This document shows positions 25,364 to 36,977 of a stretch of DNA of 64,000 nucleotides, piece by piece (the first letter of the stretch is position 1; each line of letters starts with the position of its first letter). The stretch comes from Lepidurus packardi (Eukaryota; Arthropoda; Branchiopoda; Notostraca; Triopsidae). The stretch covers positions 11,548,024 to 11,612,023 of the forward strand of contig JAKZAN010000001.1 of NCBI GenBank assembly GCA_023053545.1. Direction: 5' to 3'. Below the pieces are notes generated by a model. It made no database searches. It was not told the DNA's origin and saw only the letters and a program-made list of their open reading frames with translations. Made by a program: the position numbers and the translations under genes.

Positions 25364-25378
25364 CCCCCGTTTTGTTAT
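25364..25378. repeat. Homopolymer run of 15 C
   Basis: An uninterrupted cytosine run. Confidence 0.95.
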
Positions 25379-26098
25379 TTAAGGCTTGGGAAAGTTGTGG
25401 GTTATTTCTCTTCTCGTTTGCTACTAATGGGACTAGAAACGAAGAGCAAAGGGGTTTTTGAAGGAAGTGTTAGTACCTTTTTTACCTTTTTTTTCTTTCT
25501 GGAACGGGAGGATGAGGGATAAGGTAGAAGGGGCCTGACAGTTATGACTAAAATCGCTCAAAATGGCGTCATAGTCGCAAGCATCCCATCTGCTTCTTTG
25601 GCTTTTATAGCCTGTAATCTTAGGGCCATTGCCAAGACTGTTCTTCCGGGGGGGAGGTGCAGAAGAGGGGGTAGAAGGTTCCGTGAAGGTACATTAGCTC
25701 ATTTTTTTTCGGTTTATTTCATATAGAAATGAACCCGGACAAGCTATACGTGTCTGTGTCTGTGTCTATACAGTACAATTGCATGCATTGCATTTGCATG
25801 CATTATATTCTACTTTTGAAGTACAGCAAAGTATGGTAAAGAGAAGGGGGGTGGTTTTCTGTTTATCCAATGACAAAATGCAATGCTACCTGCCTTGTCT
25901 GTAGTCAAGCTCGTAATTTAAGGCAGTTACACAATTAGCTTTGGACAATGTCAGCTTGTTACAAGGCGGCGTTGGCTCTACCGCAAACGCTACCTACTTT
26001 TTGTGTTTAGTGGTTAGCGTTTAGCACTAAGGGTGCAGCTCACCGTGAACACCAAAATCTAAACAAAAAAATTTTTTTAAAGAAAAGAGTGTTTGAAA

Positions 26099-26100
<2 letters not shown>

Positions 26101-26154
<54 letters not shown>
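26101..26154. repeat. T54 homopolymer
   Basis: 54 consecutive T, or A54 on the minus strand. It could be the poly(A) tail of a minus-strand retroposon, but no retroposed body or target-site duplication is recognisable beside it. Confidence 0.9.
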
Positions 26155-26155
<1 letters not shown>

Positions 26156-26290
26156 TCTTCAGTACAGATTTTCTGGTTCACAAAAGATAAGTGTTGAACC
26201 GAGTTGCAACTGCTAAACGTACTAAACGTGCGCGTCCCTCCTTTACCACCTGGTGGCGAATACAAGAAGTTTATCCGCCTTTGGATTCCA

Positions 26291-26620
26291 AAGTCTGTCG
26301 GATTCTCTGATTTTCTGATTGGGGAGTTTATGTGGATGTTTACATAGTTTAGTAGCTTTCAATGTTGCAAAAATGACAATTCAGATTAGTGAGCCTTTTA
26401 GAGAGTTTCAAAAGCTGTTGGCAGAGGCGGTAAGGAAAGAAGAGGGGTCTTGTCTGTCGAATTCTGTGAAATTCTCTGATTTGGGAGTTTATGTGAATAT
26501 TTACGAAGTTGACTAGCTTTCAATGTTGCAAGAATGACATAATTTAGATTAGTAAACGTATTAGAGAGTTTCAAAAGCTGTTGGCAGAGACGGTACGTAA
26601 AGAAGAGGGGGGGTCCTCTC
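26291..26620. repeat. Tandem duplication, period about 163 bp
   Basis: Two adjacent copies share TCTGTCG-ATTCT, GGGAGTTTATGTG, TAGCTTTCAATGTTGCA, GAGAGTTTCAAAAGCTG and TTGGCAGAG-CGGTA in the same order, offset by 163 bases (AAAGCTG at 26411 and 26574). Similarity is high, so this is younger than the other local duplications. Confidence 0.85.
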
Positions 26621-27589
26621 TTAAAAGGATCACGCAATGCGATGGCTGTTTGACGCCATAACAAAAAAGTTTCTAACTACTTTTGAATAGATTGTCAAAT
26701 TAGTAGTTTTTCTTCAAAGGTAGGTAGGTATATGTATACATACACCTGCAAAATCTATTAGAAGAAAAATGCTGGAACTTTGTATTGGTATACTTTGGCG
26801 GATTTTTCCTCATCTTTTACATTCGTGGAATGTAATGTTTCTTTTTCTTTCTTCTCATTTTGTTATAGGTCTCTTTTGGTCATGAAATGAGGTGGTGCTA
26901 TTTGGGAATGGGGGTAAGGTTTTCTTTTGAAAAAGGTGGTGGTTGTAAAGGTAACGTTTTGAAAAGGGAGGTCCATGAGCAGGCGGACGCGTGTCACAAA
27001 CCCACAACGTATTACCCTTGCTTCTATAATTAACGGACATTCATCATGACAGTCAAATTTCGATCCGGGCATTTATGGACAAGGGGTTCCGTGGAAAGTT
27101 ATCAAGCAAGTTATAGGACGCCAAAAAAGACGAAGGGCAGAAACTTTTGGGGGGCTTTGCAAAAGAGCGGTACCACGAATCATTAGCCGAGCTTGACGTT
27201 TACGACTCTTGCTAGGGACCTTGGCCGTTAACCGAGTTATCCCAAGGAAGAGAAACTGGGCTTTAAGAATTATATACAAGAAAATCATAAAAAAATGTTT
27301 TAAAAAAAAAAAAAAAAAGGAGAGACCTCCAAACAACACCAACACTTTGCCGAGACAGATACACAAGTCTTGCTGGAGATGGCGTATAGAGGGAGACAGA
27401 AAGAGAGGAAGAGAGAGAGAGAACTGAAATGCCAACTTTGATGAGGAGGTGGGAACTTTTCATGGTAAATATAACTTGATGGGTACAGGACAACTAAAAA
27501 GAGTTATGTAACTCACAATTCATAGGTATGCGACTCTCTCTCATCCATACTCAAAGGACTATACGGACTTCTTTCTTGCCCTTTTCAAG
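26621..27589. other. Gene-free stretch
   Basis: No supported gene. Several overlapping frames occur on the minus strand at 26855-27493 but lack coding character. An A-rich tract is at 27301-27318 and a GA repeat at about 27410-27421. Confidence 0.45.
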
Positions 27590-28060
27590 ATCAGTTGGTG
27601 CGTAATTCAGTTTAGCTATACCTCTTTAGCCTCTGCCCAAGCCCAATGACGCAATGATGAATAATATGCACTGTAAATGTTGCGTTCTTGACCGGTTACT
27701 GAATTCTGTATCAGTATATGGCCTTTTTGGTCCTTTAGAAGATCAGGCGAGGACTGGTATATAACTTCGTGCGTAATTAGATCGAATTATACCTCTGTAG
27801 CCTCTCCCCAGGCCTAATGACGCAATAATGAATATTAGACACTATACCAGAAGGAATGGTGCGCTTTTGATTGGTTACTGACAGCATTGAGTTATTTCGG
27901 GTTCAAATGGTGGTAAGTGGTATGCCCGGAATGGTGTACCTAAGCGCGATGACGCAATAATGAATAGTGTACCAGTATTGAGTATACAGCCGAACGAATG
28001 GTGTCGTGTCTCGGGATAAGGGATACACTGGTGCAATGACGCAATAATGAATTGTAAACC
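27590..28060. repeat. Tandem duplication carrying four bZIP-type boxes
   Basis: A unit of about 171 bp starting near GTGCGTAATT (27598) is repeated from about 27769. The box AATGACGCAATAATGAAT or a one-to-two-base variant occurs four times: 27645-27662, 27816-27833, 27948-27965 and 28035-28052. The core TGACGCAAT is an ATF/C/EBP composite-type bZIP site. The last two boxes stand closer together, with less flanking similarity. Possible cis-regulatory cluster; inference from motif recurrence only. Confidence 0.7.
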
Positions 28061-30309
28061 AGTATAGAGCTGAATGAATGATGTCTCCTTAGACCGCGGG
28101 TACTTGTAGCGTTTACTGCAGCTGTAAAGTGGTATCTTTTACGAATTTTTATTGGTTATACGGATGAAATCGATATAAAAAATAGATAAGGGATATAGGT
28201 ATTTGGACGGGAATAGTACAGCACGTGAAAGTTGAATTGGTTCGAGGAGGGCTAACTAGTTTGTATTTTTTTTTCTTGTTTTCTGCCTCCCAAACAGACT
28301 GTAGCAAATCTTGTGAATCAAAAGAGGCTCAGCATTAATTGAACTTGGGCTCTTTGGGGGGTACAAGGAAAAGTAAGTCGGTATTTCTTCTATTCTTCCA
28401 ATTAGTAGTAGACAATAAGAGCATCAGTTTTAGCCCCCTTTTCGCTTACAAAACTCCTTTTTCGTTTGACATTTTGCCGGGTTCTGAAGGCTTTGACACC
28501 TTAATTTACCTTGTCAATGGTGTTCTAAGAATTGTTCTCTACTCTAATTGCAAGGAATCAAGTTTCAGTATACTGTGTAATATACCTTATCATATGCTAA
28601 ATGATACAATAAAATACTCTAAATATAACTATACTTTGGTATATGGAAACCCTCACTATTTCAACACCATTTAAACATAATCTTCATTCAAAACAGAAGT
28701 AGCTTGAAATACTTACTTTCAGAATCGCCTAATTTCCTAAAAGAGTTAAGTTAAAGTGTCCTTTACATTCTACGTCCTAAACTATCACTGCAGTAACGTA
28801 ATGCTAATAGCCTTTTTAGCCTTACTAATATCTTTACTAATAGCCTTTACACTAAAACGTTTAGTGTAATTTTGAAATGTTCATCGTCAATAGAACATTC
28901 CAACAATTGCTGACTTACTTTCTCAGTTCTAAAAAACCGATCATTTTGGAGTTTAAATATTCTAATTGCGTTGCTTGGTATACAAACCATTCCATTTTCA
29001 GTTTAAACCTTTTTGAGTACCTTGACAGGATTCATCATTTTCTTGTTAGTTTTCCCCGATTTGATTTGGTTTTTAAAACATCGACAGCGTTCCTGTACAC
29101 TCCTCAGGGCTGTGGATGTGCTTTTGGGTGCTTAATTTAAGAACCTTCCTTGTGGTTTTTATAGGCTTTACATTGTGGAAAAAGGACGGAATTAAAGAAG
29201 GGGTTACTCCAGTCTATAGACAACACTCTTATAGGCAATGATGCGGTCTTGCTAGGTAAATTCATTGTTGCTTTCCTGTTCCTCTCCTTTTCCTTTCCGG
29301 CGTGAACTAAACCTTTTCGAAACAAAGCTGAGAAGGTTTTCTTAGCTGACGCTGATGGACAACCTCAAACTCTTGGTATACCGCTGCTCTCACTAGTGTG
29401 AGTAGTTAAATTGTTCCGGGGCTTTCATAAATAGCAGCTAGCAAGGTTATTGCGGTTTCTGGATAGACAGGGGAAATAAGTGCAAAACACCCGGCTTGCT
29501 TTTTTGTCGAGAGGGTTATGAAGTGTTTTTAATTTGCGCCGCAAGGGGAGAGGAGGCAGAGGGAAGGGCAGGGGACACACGAGTTAAGAGAGAAAGAGAG
29601 AAGAGAGAGAAAAGAAAAGATTAGAGTCGCTTTATATTATTCTCAGCGAGCTTGTGTAGTTGTTCCCTGTTGGGGAACAATGTTGGAGTCGTAAAGAGCA
29701 GGTCCCAACCCCGATACAAAGCTTGGGGATTCTGTCTTTGCAAATCAAGAGGATGGTTGGAAACTGCAAAAAACTTTCCCTGCTTTGCTCAATTAGATGA
29801 CAAGCTTGTAATGGGAGCACAATGTGCTAAGCTGTTGGGAGGAGGGGAAGGGTAAAGTAAAGGCTTTTTTTGTGCTCCCTAAAACTTTGCGCGCGAGCTT
29901 TTTAATAAGAACCCAAGACTCGGAACGAGCTAAACATTGCAAGCAAAAATCAAGCCATTTGAATGCATGCTTGTCCGTTAGCCGGCGTAATACCCGAAGC
30001 TTGTAGAGCACACACGGTGTGGCAGGTTATTAGCACTTATGCATGCTTTAGACGATGATTCCAACATAACATGTTATGTGTCTTTTCCTTACACCTTAAC
30101 CCACCCTTGTTCTATTCGCTTTCTCGTCAACTAAAAAGTTAGGTAGACTAGCGAATCTTTTTGTTTTATTCCTCAGGAAAGACGAGGGAGTAGAAGTAGA
30201 AGCTACAGGGTGTAGTACTGAACCGTTTTGTGTGAAATTCTTTTGTGTAAAACCGTGTTGTGTGGAACTCTTGGTTGAGTTTGGGGAATCTTTTTACCTT
30301 TGCTAGTCC
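28061..30309. other. AT-rich gene-free stretch
   Basis: Markedly AT-rich from 28300 to 29140, purine-rich at 29580-29620. Open frames at 28339-28674 and 28877-29140 (+) have AT-driven composition and no recognisable domains. I see no gene. Confidence 0.45.
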
Positions 30310-31030
30310 AAACTGTGAGGTCAACAATGAAACTTCCCAGAATAGACAATTCTAGACCAATGTTGAATTTTATGGAATCTTTTTACGTTTTTGTAGCCCC
30401 AATTCTATGGAAAAAGTTACCGCCAGAAGTATTACCGCCATTACCGCGTGTTACCGTTATTTCCACTATTACCGCCAGAAAGTGTTCGAGGAGAAATGAC
30501 AGGCAATGAAATGAGTCATAATTATTGGATCATTCCTAGCTTACATACGAGTCAACTGCCGTCAACCTGTAGACTAACCCAACAAGCATAACTAACAAAA
30601 AGCGTCAACAGTGAAAATAGTATACGCGCCAAATTCAAACACGATCTATTATCAACTGTGGAAATTTCTTCTTTTTTGTATATATTAACCTTTAATATCA
30701 TTACATATTACCTATTAACATTTACTACCATTACTGCTATTTGGTATTACCTTACAGAAAGTGTTCGAGGCAAAATGACACACGCAATGCCATGATTATT
30801 AGATCATTCCTATCTTATATAACGCGCCAATCCCCGTCAACCAGTAGACTGCCTACCACAGTAGGAATCTTATCAAAATAAGTTTTTCAAAAAGATTTTG
30901 AAAACCTTTATACTGGGCTGACTAATGTGACGTCAACAATAAAACTTTCCAGAATAGACCATTTTGAAGCATGAAGCGTCAACAGTGAACATAGTATACG
31001 CGCCAAATTCAAACACGATGTACTATCCAG
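30310..31030. repeat. Tandem copies 2 and 3 of the E2F-box repeat
   Basis: GTCAACAATGAAAC or GTCAACAATAAAAC followed by CCAGAATAGAC occurs near 30320 and 30932. GAAAGTGTTCGAGG with a shared 90-bp tail occurs at 30478 and 30757. The core CGTCAACAGTGAA-ATAGTA with ACGCGCCAAATTC occurs at 30603 and 30977 and matches the copy at 11343. Within this block is a perfect CRE (30928-30935) that overlaps the repeat. Interpreted as a partly duplicated element of an unnamed dispersed family. Confidence 0.75.
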
Positions 31031-32696
31031 TGTGGTAATTTCTTCTGTTTGTTTTATTTCTTTTTTTTTAATTTCGGTAGTAAAAATTCCCAAATATCCA
31101 AGTTGCTAATTGTGGAGTTAATATTAATTGTCGGGTCTTTGGTTAGGTTTCTGGATTAGATGTGTTGTTTTGTGTGTCTGTGTGTGTTTTTCCTTGTCTA
31201 GGTTATTCCCTATGCCTTACCCCCCAAACTAGGAGTATAGAGGCCAAAGGCAAGGGGGGTAAAAAACAAATGATAAGAGTGAGAGGAAGGAAAGTAAGAC
31301 GGTACTTGGGTCTGCCAAGAACAGGGTGGTTTCTGGTGTGAAATGTGGCTCATTTTGGAAGGAAGCAGAAGTGGGGAAAGAGTAGGAGCTTGGGCAAGTC
31401 TTGAACGAACGTAAAGGAAACTGTTGAAGCTTTAGCATACGTACGCAGTTTAGGTTTAGACTCCACATCGTGTGAGCGGTAGTTTGCCTCACAGGAGCGT
31501 TTTCGGTATACGTCTGTAGTCATTTGCATGCAGACCGTGCAGTGTGAGGTACTTTTTTCTTTTTTTTGCGTTTTGGTTGGGCTTCTTTACGTAAGACCAA
31601 GATCGAGAGACTGTTAGGAAGTTGCACACGATCCACGATGCAAGACAGGAGATAAGGTGCTCCTTTCACTGCCTCCTATATGCATTTGAGTAATGAGCTA
31701 AACGTGACTAACTGCCAACGATGTTTTGTTTATGCCGAGAAAAGAAGCCCTGGCCTTTGACTCAAAAAGCCTCGATAACTTCCAAAGCGCGTACTTTACA
31801 TATCAGAGTTGTAAAGGAACGCCCATTTGAAAAGACAAAACAAAAAAAAGAAACGTTAAGCCGTTTACTAAAATCAGCCCAAAATGGAAAAAATAGAATA
31901 GTTATTTTCTTATTCATTTGCAGCGAGAACTAAATGAGGTATACTCTACTCCGTCGTAAAGTGGTCGTGGAAAGATTAAAGTATTCCATTGCCATTTTTT
32001 TTGTATAATGAACGTTTACGCCATCTAGGAAGGGGATAGGAAAGTACATTCTTGAACGCGCTTATGTAGTTTATGAACTAGAAACGCGGGATATATTCTA
32101 TAATTTTTCTAATTGTACAATTGAAAATGTAACGATAAATTATGCGATACATTCTGTTACTAATTTATGCTTGTTTACATTGCACAAAGTTACGTTTTAA
32201 GATGTTTCTTTATCTTTTAAGAAGCTTCCGTAGGATGTAGAAGCTTGTTTGTTACGGTACTTTTTCCATGTGTGTGTATGTTTTGTTCACCAAATGGAAC
32301 TGCCATAGAACATTCACCTATAAAACTAATAAAAGTACACATTATCAACATTATTATCAACAAACTCTTTACGAATTTTTGGAAAGAAACTGCAAGATCT
32401 CGCCATCTATTGGTAAACTAGACAACATTTGTGAAATGTTAGTAAGATAAAAATTTAAAAACTCGAAAGGTTAGTAAAAACTCCATAAATTAGACTAATT
32501 AACCATTTTTAATATTGTACATTAATTTTTCATTTTATATCGTCTAAGGAATCTTCGTTTGCATTCAAGGAAATAGCAACCTTGTTTGTTTACTTGACAA
32601 CCAGTTTTGTTTATTTATAATCTTGCTGTACTGTCAATGCGGTTGCAGTTGTGGAATAATGTCCGAAGAAGCTTGACAACTTCATCTTGCCTAACC
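31031..32696. other. Gene-free stretch upstream of PNKP
   Basis: No supported gene. CGCCATCTA motifs, resembling arthropod CTCF or pho/YY1-type sites, are at 32020 and 32401. The last 300 bases are AT-rich and probably hold the PNKP promoter, but no TATA box at a convincing spacing is seen. Confidence 0.4.
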
Positions 32697-34803
32697 ATGT
32701 CTCACAAATACAATTGTCAACTTATACCTGAAGACAAAAGACACGATCCTGTACCGTTACCTCATCAAGAAGCCGTAATACTCGGTCGTGGTCCATTAAC
32801 ACTCATTAAGGACACAAAATGCTCCCGGAAGCAACGTACTAAACTTAAAAATCTCTTCCATAGTCTTTACATAAGCACTAAAAGTTAAACATATCTTATT
32901 CCAACCCGCAGTAAAATTCTACGCCGATTGCAACATCCCAAAAGTGACAGTTCAACAAATCGGCGCCAACAGCAGCTCAGTATGCGATATCCTCTTGAAA
33001 ACGGGCCAAGTTAGAGAAATATCATCAGGCGATCGTGTCCACTTTCTAAATGGGATCTATCCGTACGTCTTGGACATCCAGCCAGACCCCAAAACATCAA
33101 GAACAACTCTTCCTGCCAGTTCAAAAGCTAATCACGAATTAGTTTCCCAAACGATCGACCCCGCGGCTACTGGCATCAAAAGAAAGATTGATACCGCAAC
33201 CGATGTGCCTGCACTGATCCCTTCCAAAGTCCTCAAACTCGAAGATTCTCTTGTCGAACTAAACGTCACCGGTTGGACTGATGTTAGCCAAGGAAAACTT
33301 CTCATTTACTGCAGCCCAGGCCTGAAAAGCAGTGGCAAAGTATACCAAAAAAGCTTCCTCATGAAGCCCCCAACGTTCCCTAACGTTCTAAAGTTGAATT
33401 TGTACTTAGATTGCAGCGTATGACATGGACGGTACTCTAATCACCACGCAATCCGGTAAAGTCTTTCCAACCAATGCGGACGACTGGAAAATCCTCTATT
33501 CCGAAGTTCCTGGCACGCTGAAAGCGTTGCACAAAGACGGCTATAAAATTGTTATTATCACAAATCAAGCGGGCATAGCCAAGGGCAAGGTTAAAGTCCA
33601 GGACTTTCGTCGCAAAGTGGAAACTCTTGTCAAAAAGCTAGGCGTCCCAGTCCAGGCGTTTGTTTCTACAGGAAACGCCATTTATCGGAAACCAGCACCA
33701 GGAATATGGAATTTTCTAAGTGAACAAGTAGCAAAACACTACACTTCCTTATTCAGTTGTATTTGAAACTAACTTACACTCATTTTGCAACTTAAAAGGC
33801 TAATGACGGCATTCCAGTCGATCATGCTGATTCTTTTTTCGTGGGTGACGCAGCAGGAAGAGAGGCGAATTGGGCCCCGCGTAAAAAGAAAGACCATTCA
33901 GCAGCCGATCGCTTGTTTGCCTTGAATTTGGGTGTCCGATTCCTCACCCCAGAGGAGCATTTTCTGAAACAGAAGCCAGTGCCGCATGTACTCCCCGAAT
34001 TTGACCCTAAATCCGTCACAAAAGGTCCCTTATTGGACCCCCCCACCTCGAAACTTTGCTCTGAGCAACAAGAGGTTGGTTAGAATCGAATATAGCTATG
34101 CGTTATCGAATCAACAAATAGTCTAATTCTTTTAGTATATTATTTTTACTTTTTTAGTTGATAGTCATGGTTGGAACGCCGGGGGCAGGCAAAAGTCACT
34201 TTGTGATAAAGCATCTCGCAACCCAAGGTTATGTTTACGCTAACCGAGATACGCTCAAAACATGGCAACAATGCGTGGCGGTGATTGAGCAGGCTTTGTC
34301 ACGTGGTTTGTCGGCTGTGGTAGATAATACGAATCCTGATAAGGCGTCCCGTGCTCGCTTCGTTTCTGTTGCCAAGAAAAGGGGCGTGGCTTCCAGGTGT
34401 TTCGTGATGGCAGTCAGCCAAAAGCACGCGGCTCATAATAACCGAGTAAAAAAGAAAGATAAAGACAGAAAAGAAATTTTGCCTCTTTTATTTATCTATT
34501 TATCAACTTAACTCAATCTTTTTTTTCAGTTCAGACAGTTCACTGATGAAACTCACGAGCCAGTATCAGACATGGTACTCAACATGTACAAGCAAGTTAT
34601 TTCGCTTACTTTGTACTCAGAGTACACTTTGAGATGTTTGATTGTAAATTAATATACATTTTTTTTAATTTTTCGGCAGATCCAAATATGAAGAACCGTC
34701 TTTGGATGAAGGTCTTGCGGAAATTGTGCGAGTCAACTTTGTCCCTGAGTTTGAGAGCATCGAACTTGAGAATCTTTATAAAATGCACTTATTAGACAAA
34801 TAA
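32697..34803 (+). CDS. PNKP: Bifunctional polynucleotide phosphatase/kinase (PNKP), 7 exons
   Basis: Exons: 32697-32835, 32912-33339, 33410-33727, 33799-34074, 34158-34445, 34530-34591 and 34680-34803, giving 544 residues (human PNKP 521). PNKP restores 3'-OH and 5'-phosphate DNA ends in single- and double-strand break repair in the nucleus. An N-terminal FHA domain (about 1-105, with RGPLT and KCSRKQ, the phosphopeptide-binding face for XRCC1/XRCC4-type partners) is followed by a HAD phosphatase (DMDGT, residues 194-198; [13 protein letters not shown]) and a C-terminal kinase with P-loop GTPGAGKS (393-400) and the DNTNPD motif. All catalytic motifs are present. Introns are 70-88 bp. The last intron must use a GC donor (AA/GCAAGT) to keep frame and the family alignment. 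The start was chosen because MSHKYNC directly precedes the FHA strand; two in-frame upstream ATGs exist. Confidence 0.93.
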
Positions 34804-36977
34804 TACAAGAAAACTAAGCTATTTTAGCACAACTAAACAAACTTTATAAAATAGACCAAGTTTGTTAGTTCTATCTTTTAGCTTTACTATCTATAGAAAA
34901 ACAATTAATCATCTTTCACTTTTTACATATTTTGTACATATTTCTTATTCATTTTTTCATATATTTACATATTGTGTACAGCCTTACTGTTTCGTTTGCT
35001 TAAAGGGTAATTTAGTTTGTTACTATGCAGCAACACTCATTTCATCATTATTTTAGACAAGTTACTTGGAACTGGTTCACTTGGAATTGAGAGTGTGAAT
35101 ATCTTGATAAGCTGCACTTGACCTTATTTGTTGACAAAGAGCTCCCATTCTCTCAAAAGTGAACTTTGTGTTGACTAATCATGATATGTATAAATATGAT
35201 AGGTACAAATGAACGAGGAGAATCAAAACGTATGTACTTGAATTGGGCTACAAAGATCAAATTACGCGGAATTCGCTCCTGATTGTACCGACCCATTTTC
35301 AAAGCACTTCATTTCAATGCATTGGACTTATGCAAAAACAATGTCCTTTTTTGTTATTAGGTCCCACATGGGGTTTGATCTTGACTGGACTCTCCATTCG
35401 ACCCCTTTCTTTATACTTGAACTCCTTTCCGTGACAAGTTCCTTTTATTTGTTTTTCAACCTTGATTTCCCAACTGAAAAAGGGAAAACGAGGCATTTCT
35501 CTATCATTCTGCTAGGGGGCCCAATCTGTATTGTCCTTGGCCTTCTTGGCGCTAAACAAGGAAGTGATTTCGTTTTCCTAGTTGCTGATCCTTTTAGAAA
35601 CTTCGTTTGTTCTACGGATTCTATCAATTGGGTGTTATCAATTTGGACTCTAATTTATCAAGCTCAAGGCAAAAGAAACGACGCATTGATGGAAATGGGA
35701 TGATGCAACATACTGCTTATAAGTTAAGATACGTTGTTTTCGGAGAGCGCCATAGGCAAAAATAGCTTTCTAAATGTGCAAACTTTACACACGCGTAAAC
35801 TGGTAAGTTCCCTTCGCCTTACACGGTTGTCAACCATCCTAAAGAAGATCATTTGAAGGGTGCCAACGGCTACGTAAGCACAAAATATTGCCTCGTCACG
35901 ATGACCGTCTTGCGGCTAACCTATTCGCAAGGTTTATGCAGACGAAATCGAACGTTTTCTTGTTTTCGAGGGCAGCAGGCAAACAGCGCCGAACCAAGCC
36001 TTTCGAGGCGTGCCCTTTATCTCCCGCTTGGGATTGGCTGCCATGCCCTCTCCCCTTTGTGCCCTTATCAGTTCTGCGGTTTATAAATTCTCCCGAGTTG
36101 TAACAGCAAATGGTCTGGGCTGCAAGCCAAGACACGTTTTCTGGGAATGCTCCCGTCTAGATTATGTATATGCATGGAGCTTCTTTTTCTCGTCACGTAT
36201 TGTATTGACGCCATAGCACTTGAAGACATAGGCCACACCCCTGTTCCACTTGCGGTCTAAAAAGTATGGCTCGTAGTAAGATGGTACCTTAGGGCCGTCG
36301 TTTGGGGATACGGTCTCCGAGGTTGGCCCAGGCAGCAAGACAGTCGACTTTGTTACGCCGGTGAGCGAAGACCAACTAGTTTTTTTAACACAGCTTTCAC
36401 CGTTTACGGAAAAGTGCGTTAGTTCGCCACAGGATTAAAAACCTTTACGAAATCAGGTAACTACACGTGTCCTGTTCCTTAAAAGATCAACGAATAATTA
36501 ACTGGATTTTTCTGGATTACATAATGGAGAAATCTGAAAAAAAAAGTCTTTGGCAATGGCCTTGAGCCAGGAAACCGGAAAAAGTTCCGCGGATTAACCA
36601 AGAGGGGGCGGACTTCAAATTTGTATCTCTATTTGTATCCTTTTCTATCCGAAACGCCGCGTTCGTTTCGGTTTCTTTTAACTGAAAAGTGGTCTGTCAA
36701 GTCACGTGTCCACCACATGGTTCTTTTCCTTTAGACGCCCCTTTATTATTAATGTTAAAGAAAGAGAGATAAGGAGGTGTTCCGGGTAATTGTAATTCAC
36801 GACTTTTTACACATCGAGACATTGAACGGATGAGTAAACACGCAACCCAAGGTTTCTTGCTAGTCATGCTCAATCGATAAAGTGAGGCGCACTGCAAATG
36901 TGCGAGAAGCTGACGTAACAAATAATTGTTCGAAAGAGTAATTTATATTTTATTCCAATACCTTTTAGATAATCGAT
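34804..36977. other. Intergenic stretch between PNKP and OSGIN
   Basis: Nothing firm. A 128-codon frame at 35317-35703 (+) is described separately. The OSGIN promoter should lie at its right end; no clear TATA box or antioxidant response element is seen. Confidence 0.4.
35317..35703 (+). CDS. Doubtful single-exon frame, hydrophobic 128 aa
   Basis: ATG at 35317 to TGA at 35701-35703. The product would have two or three hydrophobic segments (around FFILELLSVTSSFYLFF, then SIILLGGPICIVLGLLGA, then WVLSIWTLIYQA) and a short charged tail. The frame is longer than most chance frames nearby and its codon use is not absurd. There is no recognised family, promoter or poly(A) signal. Either a small membrane protein or a chance frame; I favour chance slightly. 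Confidence 0.2.
   Translation: MHWTYAKTMSFFVIRSHMGFDLDWTLHSTPFFILELLSVTSSFYLFFNLDFPTEKGKTRHFSIILLGGPICIVLGLLGAKQGSDFVFLVADPFRNFVCSTDSINWVLSIWTLIYQAQGKRNDALMEMG

Larger units (their letters stand above)
23901..26290. other. Gene-free stretch
   Basis: No supported gene. It contains a G21 run at 24018-24038, a perfect short hairpin GTCATAT/ATATGAC near 24380, a GTGTC microsatellite near 25012-25045, a CT-rich tract near 25185-25225, a C15 run at 25364-25378, octamer-like ATTTGCAT with TGCATGCA repeats near 25780-25800, and a T54 run at 26101-26154. Confidence 0.45.

Noticed and set aside
26101..26154. T54 as a retroposon poly(A) tail
   Set aside because: No retroposed body or flanking target-site duplication could be recognised.
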